The notes under the pieces were generated by a model. That model was not told where the DNA came from. It made no database searches and saw nothing but the letters and a program-made list of their open reading frames with translations. A program made the position numbers and the translations under genes. From Tamarix chinensis (taxonomy: Eukaryota > Streptophyta > Magnoliopsida > Caryophyllales > Tamaricaceae), in NCBI GenBank assembly GCA_030549775.1, contig CM060171.1, forward strand, positions 1,790,001 to 1,854,000: a stretch of DNA of 64,000 bases, written 5' to 3'. Within the stretch, counting starts at the first letter, position 1. Every line of letters starts with the position of its first letter. This document shows, piece after piece, positions 13,172 to 26,990 of this stretch.

Positions 13172-16100
13172 CTGATTGGAAAAACATAATAATAAACAAA
13201 CTGAGACTATCACGCATTACTAAGCAACAAGGAAAAGCCTGGAGTCTGATTAAGACAGTAACTTAAGTGTTGGACTTGGTTATTTTCTGGTTTAGTATTC
13301 CCTATAGCTACATTTTACTGGACTCCTTTTATTTCTTTCTTTTTCTTAGTCCAGCTCATTACAGCATTTGTGGTGATTAATTAAATTTGTCACCTCACCC
13401 AGTTTTCAGAACCTTGTCTCCCTCATATATGAAGGCTGCCTTTGTATGCCACTACTTTTTGTGATGAATAAGAAATATACAGCCGATAAAAGCTTGCCCT
13501 CCATTTTTTCGTCTCTGCTCTCATTTTCTTGTTGTTGATCAATCGACATGGCTTCACCCAACATGCTATCAGAGCGTCGTCTAACTCTAGTTGATCATCT
13601 TTCAGGCTTCTTTTAACTTCTCTCAATTGCACATTATTTTCCCCTTTTTCTCTTTAGCTATTTGCTGATTCTGCCATACAACAAAACCGCTGTTGCGATT
13701 ACGGTCACAATGTCACAGTATTGGAGAGCCGCGGCCGATAAATTATGTATCACAGTCGTCGTGGTGTGATTTTTTTTTCACAATATGGTATAAATGTTAT
13801 TTATTCATCATTTAATTACTTGTACAACTATACATTAATGTTATATATTATATTAAAAGTCTTTAAATGACTATGTTAAATTATCTTAATAACACTACAT
13901 TTGCCTTGTAATGAGAAATAAGACGTGTTTGTATTGAATCTCACACTCACCTCTTCTTTGATTGTCCTATTGTTGTATCTATTTAGAAGGAGATCGACTT
14001 GATATTGCAAAAGACTCTACAACTACAACCCTCTATAGTGTAATTCGAGCTCTTAGAAGAAGTTAAAGAGGTTCTAAATTTTCAAGTTCGTTACTTTTGC
14101 CCGGTGCTTAGCCCTCGCTGCTACTACTTACCTAGTATAGAGATTGGAGAATAAGGAATGAAGATGCTTTTGATTCTAAAGATCTAGATACTAATGGTTT
14201 GGTTGTACAGATTAAAAAGTATGTATAGTGATTTATTTATATAACCTTTTTGTAAATCTCAAGTCCTAGATCATAACTTTTAACAAGGCAGAGCAACTAT
14301 TTTGTTGCAACCATAGTCTCCATGCATGAGATGAGGAGGCACAGATTCAAAAGGTTAATAGGCACCACGATTAAATTGATGGAATCTTTGATCAGAGTAA
14401 GCTGAGTGGCAACCACTAGTGCTTCTACAACATCTTCTACCACGACCATGAGTTAGTCGATCATCACCATCTCCATGAAAAGCTTAGTTGCTTTGCTCAT
14501 ATGATTCAATGCTGTCAAATCCATACATAGCCCCCTTCCTCCAATACAACCACCACCACCACCACTACCATCATCATCGTTATCACCGTCACTCATAATC
14601 AGACGAGAATCATAAGATGCGCCACTAGGTTCATTTGTAGCATAGGAGTGATTAACAACACTGTATTGGATTGGAAGATCTTCTCCCAGTTTTGGTGCTT
14701 GAAGGCTACTACTACCTCCTTGAACTTTATTATCATCGTCCAAGCCATTCCACGAAGATGTTTGAGTGCAAAGGATCCTCTAGTTCTTCTAACCAAGGAT
14801 CCAAAACATCATCTCCATGAAATATATAATCCAAATTAATAGGATTATATGGTTTTTCCATCTCATCTTGGGTCTTTCTTGTAAAACCTCTTATTCGTGG
14901 CCTCAAGTTGTAATGTACATAGACAAGAATATTCAATTTTCTATATTTTAACCTGTTTATGGATTTCGTATGCATCAAACTAAAAGCACTCCAATTTCTT
15001 TCATAATTTAATTAGGAGGTAGTAGCACTTAAGACTTTCAATACAATCCTCTTAAGATGTGGAGCAGAATCCCTATATATATTCCACCATTCTGCTAGAA
15101 TTATAAGATTTTATAATTAGTATAAAGTTATAAGTTACATCCATAAAAAATTAAGATAATATATACCCTAAGTACCTGGATTGGTGAATTTAATAGCTCT
15201 TTGTACCGTAACGTCACTAAAGTCTTCTTGTTTGAGACTGTATCTCTCCAACTATACATTAAAGTTAAAATAATAAGTTATCATCATTACTCTATACAAG
15301 AAAATGTATTACAAGTTAGGTTTACCTCATTGAGAGTTTGAATCTGATTATCAGTATTTGACTTGAGCCTTTGTATTACTTTTTTCAACCCTCTCATCAC
15401 TTCTCAATCCTCTCTAATATCATTTACATGACTTCTATATGCAAATTGAGGGTTGAAAAAATATCCTTTTAAAACTCACGCGTAAATGAAATGACAATTT
15501 AGTGATATATTTTGCATCGACATGTGCATTGCTAAATAAAATAGAAATAAAAAGAAATTTTACCTATAATATACAACTCATAGTGAAGCTAAGAGTTCCA
15601 TCTAGTGTCAACGATCTTCCAATAACATTCCCAATATCAGCAATTCTTTTGGATGGCTAACTTTACTCTCTCCATTGCTTCATAGAGAAATCCTATTATT
15701 GGTTTCTCATCTCCATCCATTAGTCTTAAAATCTTCATAAGAGGCTTTTGCACCTTAAGAACATCATTAATCTTAGTCCAGAACTTTCTTCTTTCGTCTA
15801 TAGGTTGGAGAATAATATCTTGAACTTTGGTTACGTGATCATCATTCATTTTACCATACTTGGTACGCTTCCACTATTCTGACTCCTATATGTTTCTAAG
15901 ACTATGGTTATGCCTCACAATACTATCCAACGCAATAAAGTTGGTAGCGAATCTAGTTATGCTAGGTCGAAGAAGCTAACGATCATTTGTGAATTATAAC
16001 ATTATGGCCACTACCTTATCACATTTGTATATAAATGGAGTGATAATTTGAGTCATTTTAAGTATCTTATGAATGTTACTCTTCTATGAAATATCAATCG

Positions 16101-19100
16101 ATATAAGATCTATGCAATGAGCAGTACAACCTGTCCAATATAGATGCGGAAACTCTTGTATCAATTTCTTTCCTCCAGCCTTGATCATAACTTCGCTACC
16201 TATCACAACTTGTACAACTATCTTGGGACCAACTTCCTCAACTACGTTTTTCATCAACTTAAAATAATAATCTGCATCCTTGGATGGAACACGGGTGGCA
16301 TCAACAGATTTATGGAAAACTGTCCCACATTTTGAGTAAATCAAAAGTTTAATCAAGTGCATTTTTTCTTAGCTCAGTCCATCCATCACACATGATAGTA
16401 ACACCCCATTACTTCCATTGTGGTGACAAAGAACAGATCTATTCCTTTAGTGACTGATATTTTTCCTTTAGATATACCTCTAAAAGCTCATAAGAGCTGG
16501 GTGGTGGCATACAATCTCCTACTTTACAAATAACGATCATCAATGGCTTTATAAATGGGGATTCTATTACACCGAATTATACTTTATTATGAGTAATCTA
16601 GTTTCCCTATGCCTTTATCAACTTTCATTTGGGACTTTTATACGCCTTTTTACACGTATTGATTTTGGTCAGTTTCTTCTTTTAATGTTCTCTTTCTAAA
16701 GAAACATTCATAGTTGCTAATATTTCTACAGAAGTCAATGAAGGTGCATGTCAATATGAACCCTGGCTTCCTCTTACATTTAAGCTAGATAAGCGACTCA
16801 TTGGTCGAGAAGGTTGTTGACGACTGCTTCCACCTTTGTCATAATATTCACGATGTTCCATCCTATACATGTTTTTTTCATATTCTAAATCTACTTCAAA
16901 ACTACTCCTCCTTAAAGTCACTTGAACATCTTCTTCTTCTTTATATTCATCTTAATCACCAAGTGTCATTCTTGTAATTTCTCCTTCAATGATAATATCA
17001 CTTCTCTTTTTTTCCAACTTATTCTTTTTCATTTGTTTTAACATTTGTTCCATATTTCTTTGCATGTCAGTTGACACTTGATCACATTTTGCAACATTTC
17101 ATTTAACATGACCTAAATATTCTTTTAGTCGTGTGATTTCTCCATTAATAACTTTGCCACAAAAAATACACTTAATTTTTTGTCGACTTCCGTCCACAGA
17201 CTCTCCAAAATTTCATTCACCATCTCTAACTGTACCATGACCACTAGCATTATCATCACCACTTGTTCAACGAAACATGTTTAGTGTATATGCACTATGT
17301 ATATAATATATCTAAAAATATATAGGAAAACTATAATTAGTAAATAAACTATTAAAGTAATTATTTATAGAATTACAAGTGATGAGTTTTTAATATAACA
17401 CACTTAAATTGTTATGTATTAAATAAAGAAAATACTATGTATACTAAATCTAACTCTTCTTAGTATTAAATAAACACTACTACTATTAGCCACTTTCAAA
17501 TTATTATTAATTGATTTTTTGGGTAGCTAATCTATAATATTAAAGTTATTGGCAATAAATTATCATTATGCTGTATTTATACAAATTTACAATAAATTAA
17601 AACTATATAAAATTATTTATTATCCATCCATTAATCTTAATCATGTACTAATTTAGTTAATATTAAAATTACTTAACTAATCATACAAAATAATTAATAA
17701 TAAACTATTATTATAGTACATGTAAATATATTAACAATAAATTAAAATTATAACAATTATAAGTATTAATTTATACATATACTAATTTAACTAATTATTA
17801 ATATAATAACATTACTTGACTAAGTACTAATATTTTACGTAAAAATATTATAGATGTAGCATATAAAAAGTAGCAACACATTAGTATATTATTAAACTAA
17901 TAGCCAATTAATAAAAAGTAGATAGTATTATTTAAGTGGACTAGTTAGCTAATTAATATAAAACATATAGTAATGTAGCATAAGACATTTTATATTTACC
18001 AACTCAGAGAGATTGAGAGATTTAAGGACGATTGAGAGAGAGACTTTCCACTTCTAGTCATAAGCAGAGGCTGCAACTCGCTCAACCCCTTTCTCCAAGT
18101 TCGTCTGTTGCGCCTCCTCGGTCCTGTCCAAGCTGTGCTACAATGGCCAAAGAGAGACATCTTCACCTCTTCAATTCATCTTTGTCTCTTTAGTTGGTCT
18201 TCGCATCTTCAATTCCAATCCGGATGGGGAGCAACGTCAACAACGACCAAACACAACTAGGCACTAGCGAGCGAAGCAAATACTACTGAGAGCCAAGATA
18301 GAACGACGAAGCTTGGAGATGGCAAGAGAAGTTGCGCTGACAGTAGCCCACCGCCGGATCTATTTTTTAATTAGGGTTAGTATTTCTTTGCTTCTTATGT
18401 CTGATTTCTTTTCTATGCAGATATATATAACCATTTTCACTCTATTATTGTCATTTGTTGTTTGTAAATTATTGTCCAAAATCTGCTTGCTTTGTCTTCT
18501 ACTTTTTTCTGTTCAATTTTACTTTTTGCTAAGCTTCACTTTCAGTGGTGACTTAGTTAGCATTACAGTCAATAGTGAGGGAATGGGGTTAGGGCAGGGT
18601 AAGGCACCATCTTGGCAGATAACTTTGAAAATGTTTTCGTAGTTTTGTAGGGTATTGATATTTTGGTAAAATATCGACGATGTTACCTGAAATCCAATAT
18701 TTTACCGATATATCGGCGGTATTGGTGTGAATTTTTTTACATCACGTTTCAGTATTTTTGCGTCGCGGCTGAACTATAATCAGCGGCCAATATGCAATTT
18801 CAGAGTCGCAATTTCATTGTATGGATTCCGCAGCCTGTTTCTTTTTGTGCACGATCACCTGTCCTTTTCATTTGTTAACATATTCATTAATTGATCAACA
18901 ACTTCCTTCTATCTACCTCACCCCATGAGTGATTTTCATTTGTTCACATATTCATTAATTGATCGACAACTTCCTTCTATCTACCTCACCCCATGAGTGA
19001 TTTTCATTTGTTCACGTATTCATTAATTGATCAACAACTTCCTTCCATCTACCTCACCCCATGAGTGATATAACCAACAATGGGCCTAACACAAGGCTCT

Positions 19101-22100
19101 GTGATAGTCACAAAGGAAACTACAAACCCAGTTTTAGAGTCTTCTCACTACCTTTATCTTCACCCTAGGGATTATCCAGGGTCGATCCTAGCTTCCAAAC
19201 CTTTTGACGTGACTAGATACATTACATAGAGAAGGTCAATGATGATAGTTTTGAATGCTAAGCATAAGAAAGAATTCCTTGATGGGTCTTTGATAAGCCT
19301 CTAATTAAAATACCTATGTGAAGAGGAAGAACAAGGTTAATTGAGGTGGGCATGTAAGAGCACATGGGAAGGAGTGTTGGCATGCAAGGGCTGAGTTTCT
19401 TAAATGCTGAGTTATTGTAATTTCTATTCCCTAAGAGTCGGTTAGAGTCAGTTGGAGGGAATATCAAATTTTCTCTATTTTCTTTATTTTTTTCTTATTT
19501 GACCAAACAATTATGTATGCGACTATTAAAGGGGAATTTGTAGTATAAAGGTGATTCGAGGGAGAGGGAAGAGTAGGAGGTCGACAAAAAGCAGTCTGAG
19601 TGGGAGGTGCCAGGTCCTTAGATATCCCGGAGCATTAGATTTCCATCACTAGAATGAGGATATTTCCCCCTCTATTACTAACTTTGCACCTCTAAACCTA
19701 TCATTTGGTATCAAAGCTCCCTTCAATTCCAAACAAAAGCAAGCTGGTTTTGGAAGATATCGCTATGCCCTTCATCTAAGGACTACCCAAGTCTGAGGAA
19801 TACAACTGCTTACCGATGGTAGAGTAAATATGCTCATATAATTCCACTAAGGCATCCCTTAATAGCTCCTACCATTACTGCCATATTTGTGAAGGAAGTA
19901 GTTCAACTCCATGGGATGCCTTGTTCAATTGTCTCTGATCGAGACAAGGTTTTTATTAGTAATTCTTGGCCAAAAATGGTTAAGTTGCAAGGTACCACCT
20001 TGAATAGGAGTTCGGCCAACCATCCTCAAATAGACAGACAGTCGGAGGTGATGAATAGAACCATCGAGTCATATCTCAAGTAGGGATGACAATTTTCCCT
20101 GCAAGTTCGGGGCTCCTTTCGAGTTCGGGTTCAGGGAGAAATTTTGGGGATCAGATTCGGGTATTTTTTTTTAGGGACGGGTTTAGGTCCCCATCCTTGA
20201 ACCCGGCCCGAAATTTTTTTATATATTTCTATATAAAAACTTATATATATATATATATATATAAGTTTTTATATAGAAATATATAAATTGAAATATAATG
20301 TAAAAAAATAAGATTGGGTATCGGGTATGGGGTAGGATTTCAAGTAACGAGTTGAATTTTAAGGTCAGAGAATGATCGGGAATGGAGAATAGTTTGGGAA
20401 TCGGGTTGAGTGTGGGGATTTAATCCCTATAGGGATCAGGTCTGAGATTCCCTAATAAGAAAAAAACGAGTATCGAGGCTAGTTCGAGGATGATTTTACT
20501 TATCGGGTTCGAGGATGAGGATGGGGTCTCCATCCCCGGCCTACTCCATTGCCATCCTAAATCTCAAGTGTTTCGGGAGCGGCCCAAGAAGTGAGTAAGG
20601 TGAGCACCTTGAGCAGAGTACTGATACAATACTTTGTATCATACTGTTATTCACACCACCCTATTCATAGCGGTATATAAACGAGAGCCACCACCTCTAA
20701 TCAGATTAAAATGGGGTGTTGCTTCAGTTGCAATTGTGGATGAGGAGCTTAAGGCACATGAACTGATTTTAGAGAAACTTAAGGTTCACTAGGAAAAATC
20801 TCGGCAAAGGATGAAGGCATCAGCTGATAGGAAGAGGCGTAGAGTTTGCAATTAAGGAATGGGTGTGCATGAAGCTCAGGCCTTATAAGCAGAAGTCACT
20901 AGCAAAACGTGGTAATGAGAAGCTGTCACCACAATACTTTGGGCCTAACCAAGTGAAGTCCAAGTGGGCAGTGTGGCTTATTGTTTGCATCTGCTAACTT
21001 CCATTTCGATCATACAATTAAATCGCGGGTCCGAAATTGCGTATCGGCTGCAATTTCGCAGAATCCCAACCTGCCGCGACGCAAAACAGCCGAAACGCGA
21101 TGGAAAAAAAATCACACCGATATCGCCAATATATCGGCGCAATATCGGATATCGGAAAATATCGCTGATATTGCCCCAAAATATCCGTTACCCTACCAAA
21201 ATACAGTGAGATTCGAAAATACCCAGCACCATCCATGGTGCCCTGCAAGTTTGCGACCGACCCTACCCTATCCCCGTCCCCTCAACACCAAAAGTAACCC
21301 ACCCACCTAGTCAGGGCAAGGTAGTCACTGAAAGTGAACTGCAGGCCGCAGCAGTAGAAAGACGAAAGTAGGAGTAGAAGACAAATGAAAAAGATTCGAG
21401 ATTCGACCATTCACATTCAGGCATTGAGGACAATAATTTACGAATTACGGTAACTAGCAATTATTGACGAAAATGCTTATAAAAATCAAATGGAAGAAGG
21501 AAAAGAACACTAACCCTAATTCACAACAAACCCGCAACACAGAAACCGGAGAATCGAGCGGCGAGGGCTGACGGCGAGCGACGAACGGCGATGAGGAGCT
21601 ACAACCTTGGATTGGAAGTGTGGGAACTGGAAGTGAAGTCTGCGAAGTGCGAACAGGAAGACCGGAAGAGTCGACCGTCGACTGTCAAGCACTCGAGGTC
21701 GATTGTCAAATAGTCGAAGGCTGGGAGTCTAGGACTGAGTGTTTGAGTTGAGACTCTAACACAGTATTCGATATCAGCTAATAAGATAAGTCCCTCAAGT
21801 CTAGCAAACCGTTGAACATTCGAACAACTGCCTCAAAAGTTAGTATAAACATTTCTTATTTAAGTAGATATGAAATATTTAAATGATTTATGCTAAATTA
21901 TGCTACTAACATGTTATAATATTATCTATGTTTTGTTAATTAGCTAACTAATCTACATAACTTATGCTATCTAATTTTTATTAATTAGCTATTATTTATT
22001 AGTTTAATAATATATTAATATGTTGCTATTTTTTATAATGCTACATATATGAATTTTTTAAATAAAATATTAATACTTAGCCTAGTAATGATGTGATATT

Positions 22101-25100
22101 AACAATTAATTAAATTAGTATATGGATAAATTAATACTTATAATTATTATAATTTAAATATATTGTTAATATAAGTAGTTATGTACATGTAATCATTTAC
22201 TATAATAAATTAATAATAGTTTATTATTAATAATTTTGTATGATTATTGAATACTGATTAGTTAATTAATTTTAACATTAATTAAATTAATACATGATTA
22301 AAATTAATAGATGGATAATAAACAATTGTTATAGTGTTAATTTATTGTAAATTTGTATAAATATAATATAACGATAATTTATTACTGATAACTTTAATAT
22401 TATAGATTAGGCATCCAAAAATCAATTAATAATAATTTGAAAGTGGCTAAGAGGAGAAGTAGTATTTATTTAATACCAAGAAGAGTTAGAAACTTAAATA
22501 CTTATATTTAGTATATATATTATTTTCTTTATTTAACGTATATAGTATATACATAATAATTTAAGTGTGTTTGTGTTATATTAAAAACTCATCATCACCT
22601 ATATAATTTTATAAGTAATTACTTTTATAGTTCACTTACCAATTATAGCTACCCTATATTTTATAGGGTAATTTAGTACTTAGTATTACTTATTTAGTAG
22701 ATATGAAATATTTAAATGATTTATGCTAAATTATGCTACTAACATGTTATAATATTATCTAGTTTTTATTAATTAGCTAACTAATCTACTTAACTTATGC
22801 TATCTAGTTTTTATTAATTAGCTATTACTTATTAGTTTAATAATATATTAATATGTTGCTATTTTTTACATGCTGCATCTATGAATTTTTTAAATAAAAT
22901 ATTAATAATTAGCCTAGTAATGATGTGATATTAATAATTAATTAAATTAGTATATGTATAAATTAATACTTATAATTAATATAATTTAAATTTATGGTTA
23001 ATATATGCAGTTATGTACATGTAGTCATGTACTATAATAAATTAATAATAGTTTATTATTAATAATTTTGTATGATTATTGAATACTGATTAGTTAAGTA
23101 ATTTTAATATTAATTAAATTAGTACATGATTAAAATTAATAGATGGATAATAAACAATTGTTATAGTGTTAATTTATTGTAAATATGTATAAATATAATA
23201 TAACGATAATTTATTACTGATAACTTTAATATTATAGATTAGGCATCCAAAAAATCAATTAATAATAATTTAAAAGTAGCTAAGAGGAGGAGTAGTATTT
23301 ATTTAATACCAAGAAGAGTTAGATACTTAAATACTTATATTTAGTATATATAGTATTTTCTTTATTTAATGTATATAGTATATACATAACAATTTAAGTG
23401 TGTTTATATTATATTAAAAACTCATCATCACCTATATAATTTTATAAGTAATTACTTTTATAGTTCACTTACTAATTATAGCTACCCTATATGAAATATT
23501 TAAATGACTTATGCTAAACTATTAACTATGTTACTAACATGCTATAATACTATCAATTTTTTATTAATCAACTAACTAGTCTACTTAACTTATGTTATGA
23601 TTGCTATCTAATTTTTATAAATTAGCTATTATTTATTAGTTTAATAATATATTAATATGCTGATATTTTTTATATGCTACATATATATGAATTTTTTAAA
23701 TAAAATATTAATACTTAGCCTAGTAATGATGTGATATTAATAATTAATTAAATTAGTATATGGATAAATTAATACTTATAATTATTATAATTTAAATTTA
23801 TTTTTAATATATGTAGTCATGTACATGTAGTCATGTACTATAATAAATTAATAATAGTTTATTATTAATAATTTTGTATGATTATTGAATACTGATTAGT
23901 TAATTATATTTAATATTAATTAAATTAGTACATGATTAAACTTAATAGATGGATAATAAACAATTGTTATAGTGTTAATTTATTATAAATTTGTATAAAT
24001 ATAACATAACGATAATTTATTACCGATAACTTTAATATTATAGATTAGGTACCAAAAAAATCAATTAATAATAATTTGAAAGTGGCTAAGAGGAGGAGTA
24101 GACTGAGTAGTGTTTATTTAATACTAAGAAGAGTTAGATACTTAAATACTTAGACTTAGTATATATAGTATTTTCTTTATTTAACGTATACCATTAGTCT
24201 ATTACTATATACATAACAAGTTGATTGTATTTGTGTTATTAAAAACTCATCATCACCTATATAATTCTATAAGTAATTACTTTTATAGTTCACTTACTAA
24301 TTATAGTTATCCTATACTTTTATAGTTCACTTACTAATTATAGTTACCTTATATATTTTCAGATATATTATTAGTAAACATATCTCGTCAAACAAGTGTT
24401 GATGATAATGCTAGTGGTGCTGGTATGATTAGAGACGCTGCATGGAATTTTAGAGAGTCTGTGGATGGAAGTCAGCAAAAAATTGTGTGTTTTTTGTGAC
24501 AAAGTTATTAATGGAGGAATTACACGACTGAAAGAACATTTAGGTCACGTGAAAGGAAATGTTGCAAAATACGATCAAGTGTTAAGTGAAGTACGAAAAA
24601 ATATGGAACAAATGTTACAGTAAATAAAAAAGAATAAGCTGGAAAAGAAGAGAAGGGATATTATTATTGAAGGAGAAATTACAAGAATGACACTAGGTGG
24701 TGATGAAGAATATGAAGAAGAAGAAGATTTTCAAGCGACTTTAAGGAGGAGTAGGTTTGAAGCGGATTTAGAATATGAACAAAACATGTATAGGGCGACA
24801 CGTCATTAATATTATCATGAAGGTGGAAGCAGTCGCCAACAACCTTCTCGACCAATGGGTCGCTCATCTAGCTTAAATGTAAGAGGAAGCCAGGGTTCAT
24901 ATGGGCATGTACCTTCATCGACTCCTGCTAAAAGATTAGCAGCTATGAATATTTCTTTAGAAAGAGAACATCAAATGAAGAAACAGACCAAAATCAATAC
25001 GGGTACGAAGGCCTATAAGAGTCTTAAAAGAAAGTTGAGAAAGGCATGGGGAAACTGGATTACTTATAATAAAGTACAATTCAGTGTAATAGAATCCCCA

Positions 25101-26941
25101 TTTACGAAGCCATTGATGATAGTTATTCGTGAAGTAGGAGATCGTGTGCCACCACCCACCGCTTATGAGCTTTCGGAAGTATATCTAAAGGAATGGATCG
25201 GTTCTTTGTCACCACAATAGAAGCAATGGGGAGTTACCATCATGTGTCATGGATGGACTGGGCTAAGTAAAATGCATCTTATTAACTTTTTAATTTACTC
25301 AAAATGTGGGACAGTTTTCCATAAATCTGTTGATGCCACCCATGTTCCATCCAAGGATGCAGATTATTACTTTAGGCTGATGAAAAAGGTGGTTGAGGAA
25401 GTTAGTCCGGAGATAGTTGTACAAGTCGTGACAGATAATGAAGCTGCGATCAAGGCTGGAAAAAAAAATGGATGCAAGAGTTTCCACATCTGTATTGGAC
25501 AGGTTGTGCTGCTCGTTGCATATATCTTATATTGGCTGATATTTCAAAGAAGAGTAACATTCATAAGATACTTGAAATGACTCAAAGCATCACTCAATTC
25601 ATATATATAGATATGAAAAAGTGGTGGCCATAATGTTACAATTCACAGATGATCGTCAGCTTCTTCGACCTGGCATAACTAGATTCGCTACCAACTTTGT
25701 TGCGTTGGAGAGTATTGTGAGGCATAAGAATAGTCTCAGAAATATGTGGGAGTCAGAACAATGGAAGCATACCAAATATGGTCAAATGAATGATGATCAC
25801 GCAACCAAAGTTCGAGACATTATTCTCCAACTCACAGACGAAGGAAGAAAAATCTGGACTAAGGCCAATGATATTCTTAAGGTGCAAGAGCCTCTTGTAA
25901 AGGTTCTAAGACTTGTGGATGGAGATGAGAAACCAACGATGGGATTTCTCTATGAAGTAATGGAGAGAGCAATATTAGCTATCCAAAAGAATTGTCGATA
26001 TTGGGATTAGAGCTGGCAAAAGTTGACCCGACCCGAAAAATCCGACGAATACCGACTCGATCCGTCCGAAATCCGATCCGATTTTATTCGAGTAATTAAA
26101 AGCCCGAAATCTATCCGACCCGATCCGATACATATCCGATATCCGATATAACCCGATAAATTATAAGTCCGAAATGAACCCGATCCGACCTGCTACTCAC
26201 CCGAAATCCGATATAACCCGAAAAACTATAAATCCGAAATGACCCGACCCGATAGATTATTTATCCAAAATCCGATATTATCTAAAAAATTATAAATCTA
26301 TAAATATTCAACTTGGTACTACCCAAAAATTAATATTAACCTATAACTCAAATTTTCCAAAACTTCATAAAGCATGAAATAATATAGATGCGCAACTAAT
26401 CCATACTAGCACTTACATCAAAATCTAGAAATCATAAAATTTATATCACTTATGTATATACAAGTAAAATATCCATTGATACCAATATAAAAGTATAGAA
26501 ATAAAAGTAGAGAAAAAAGGAAAAACTCTACTATGCCATCTAAATATTAGTTCACTTCTATGATTCCATCTAGTACCATAAGATAATAACAGTGCAGCCT
26601 TGAACACTATATGTTAGTATCTATATGGTCATACCTTGCAATATATAACCTATAATATCATAGGAAAGTAGAAAAAATCTAGAGTGAGAATATTAGTCAT
26701 TCATTATGAAAATTGAATATTAATATTTTTTATTACATCTACAGTGTTAAATAGTAATAAGTCAATATTAGTTGGTCTTTTGTCAATAATAGTCATATTA
26801 CTTACTTTATCTAATTTTTATCTTATTTTTCTTGATATAATATAATCAAAATATATAATAAAAAAACTAATGTGTTGTTACTATTATTTTTGCCATAATT
26901 GATATTCATTAATTACTATTATTATTGTTATCATTATTTTT

Positions 26942-26990
<49 letters not shown>

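Larger units (their letters stand above)
19889..20960 (+). pseudogene. Gypsy integrase fragment, interrupted by a MITE
   Basis: The frame from 19889 reads [28 protein letters not shown] and [13 protein letters not shown], the core of a Ty3-gypsy integrase around its second and third acidic residues. The hAT MITE splits it after the last lysine. The frame then resumes with CFGSG, and later [29 protein letters not shown] and YFGPNQV (about 20790-20955). Across hAT copy B the tail continues as ISIHPLFHV (30407 onward), confirming that insertion. The region contains stops. Confidence 0.85.

Noticed and set aside
21018..21310. Overlapping frames of 76-109 residues on both strands
   Set aside because: They span the terminal repeats of hAT copy B and have no domain.
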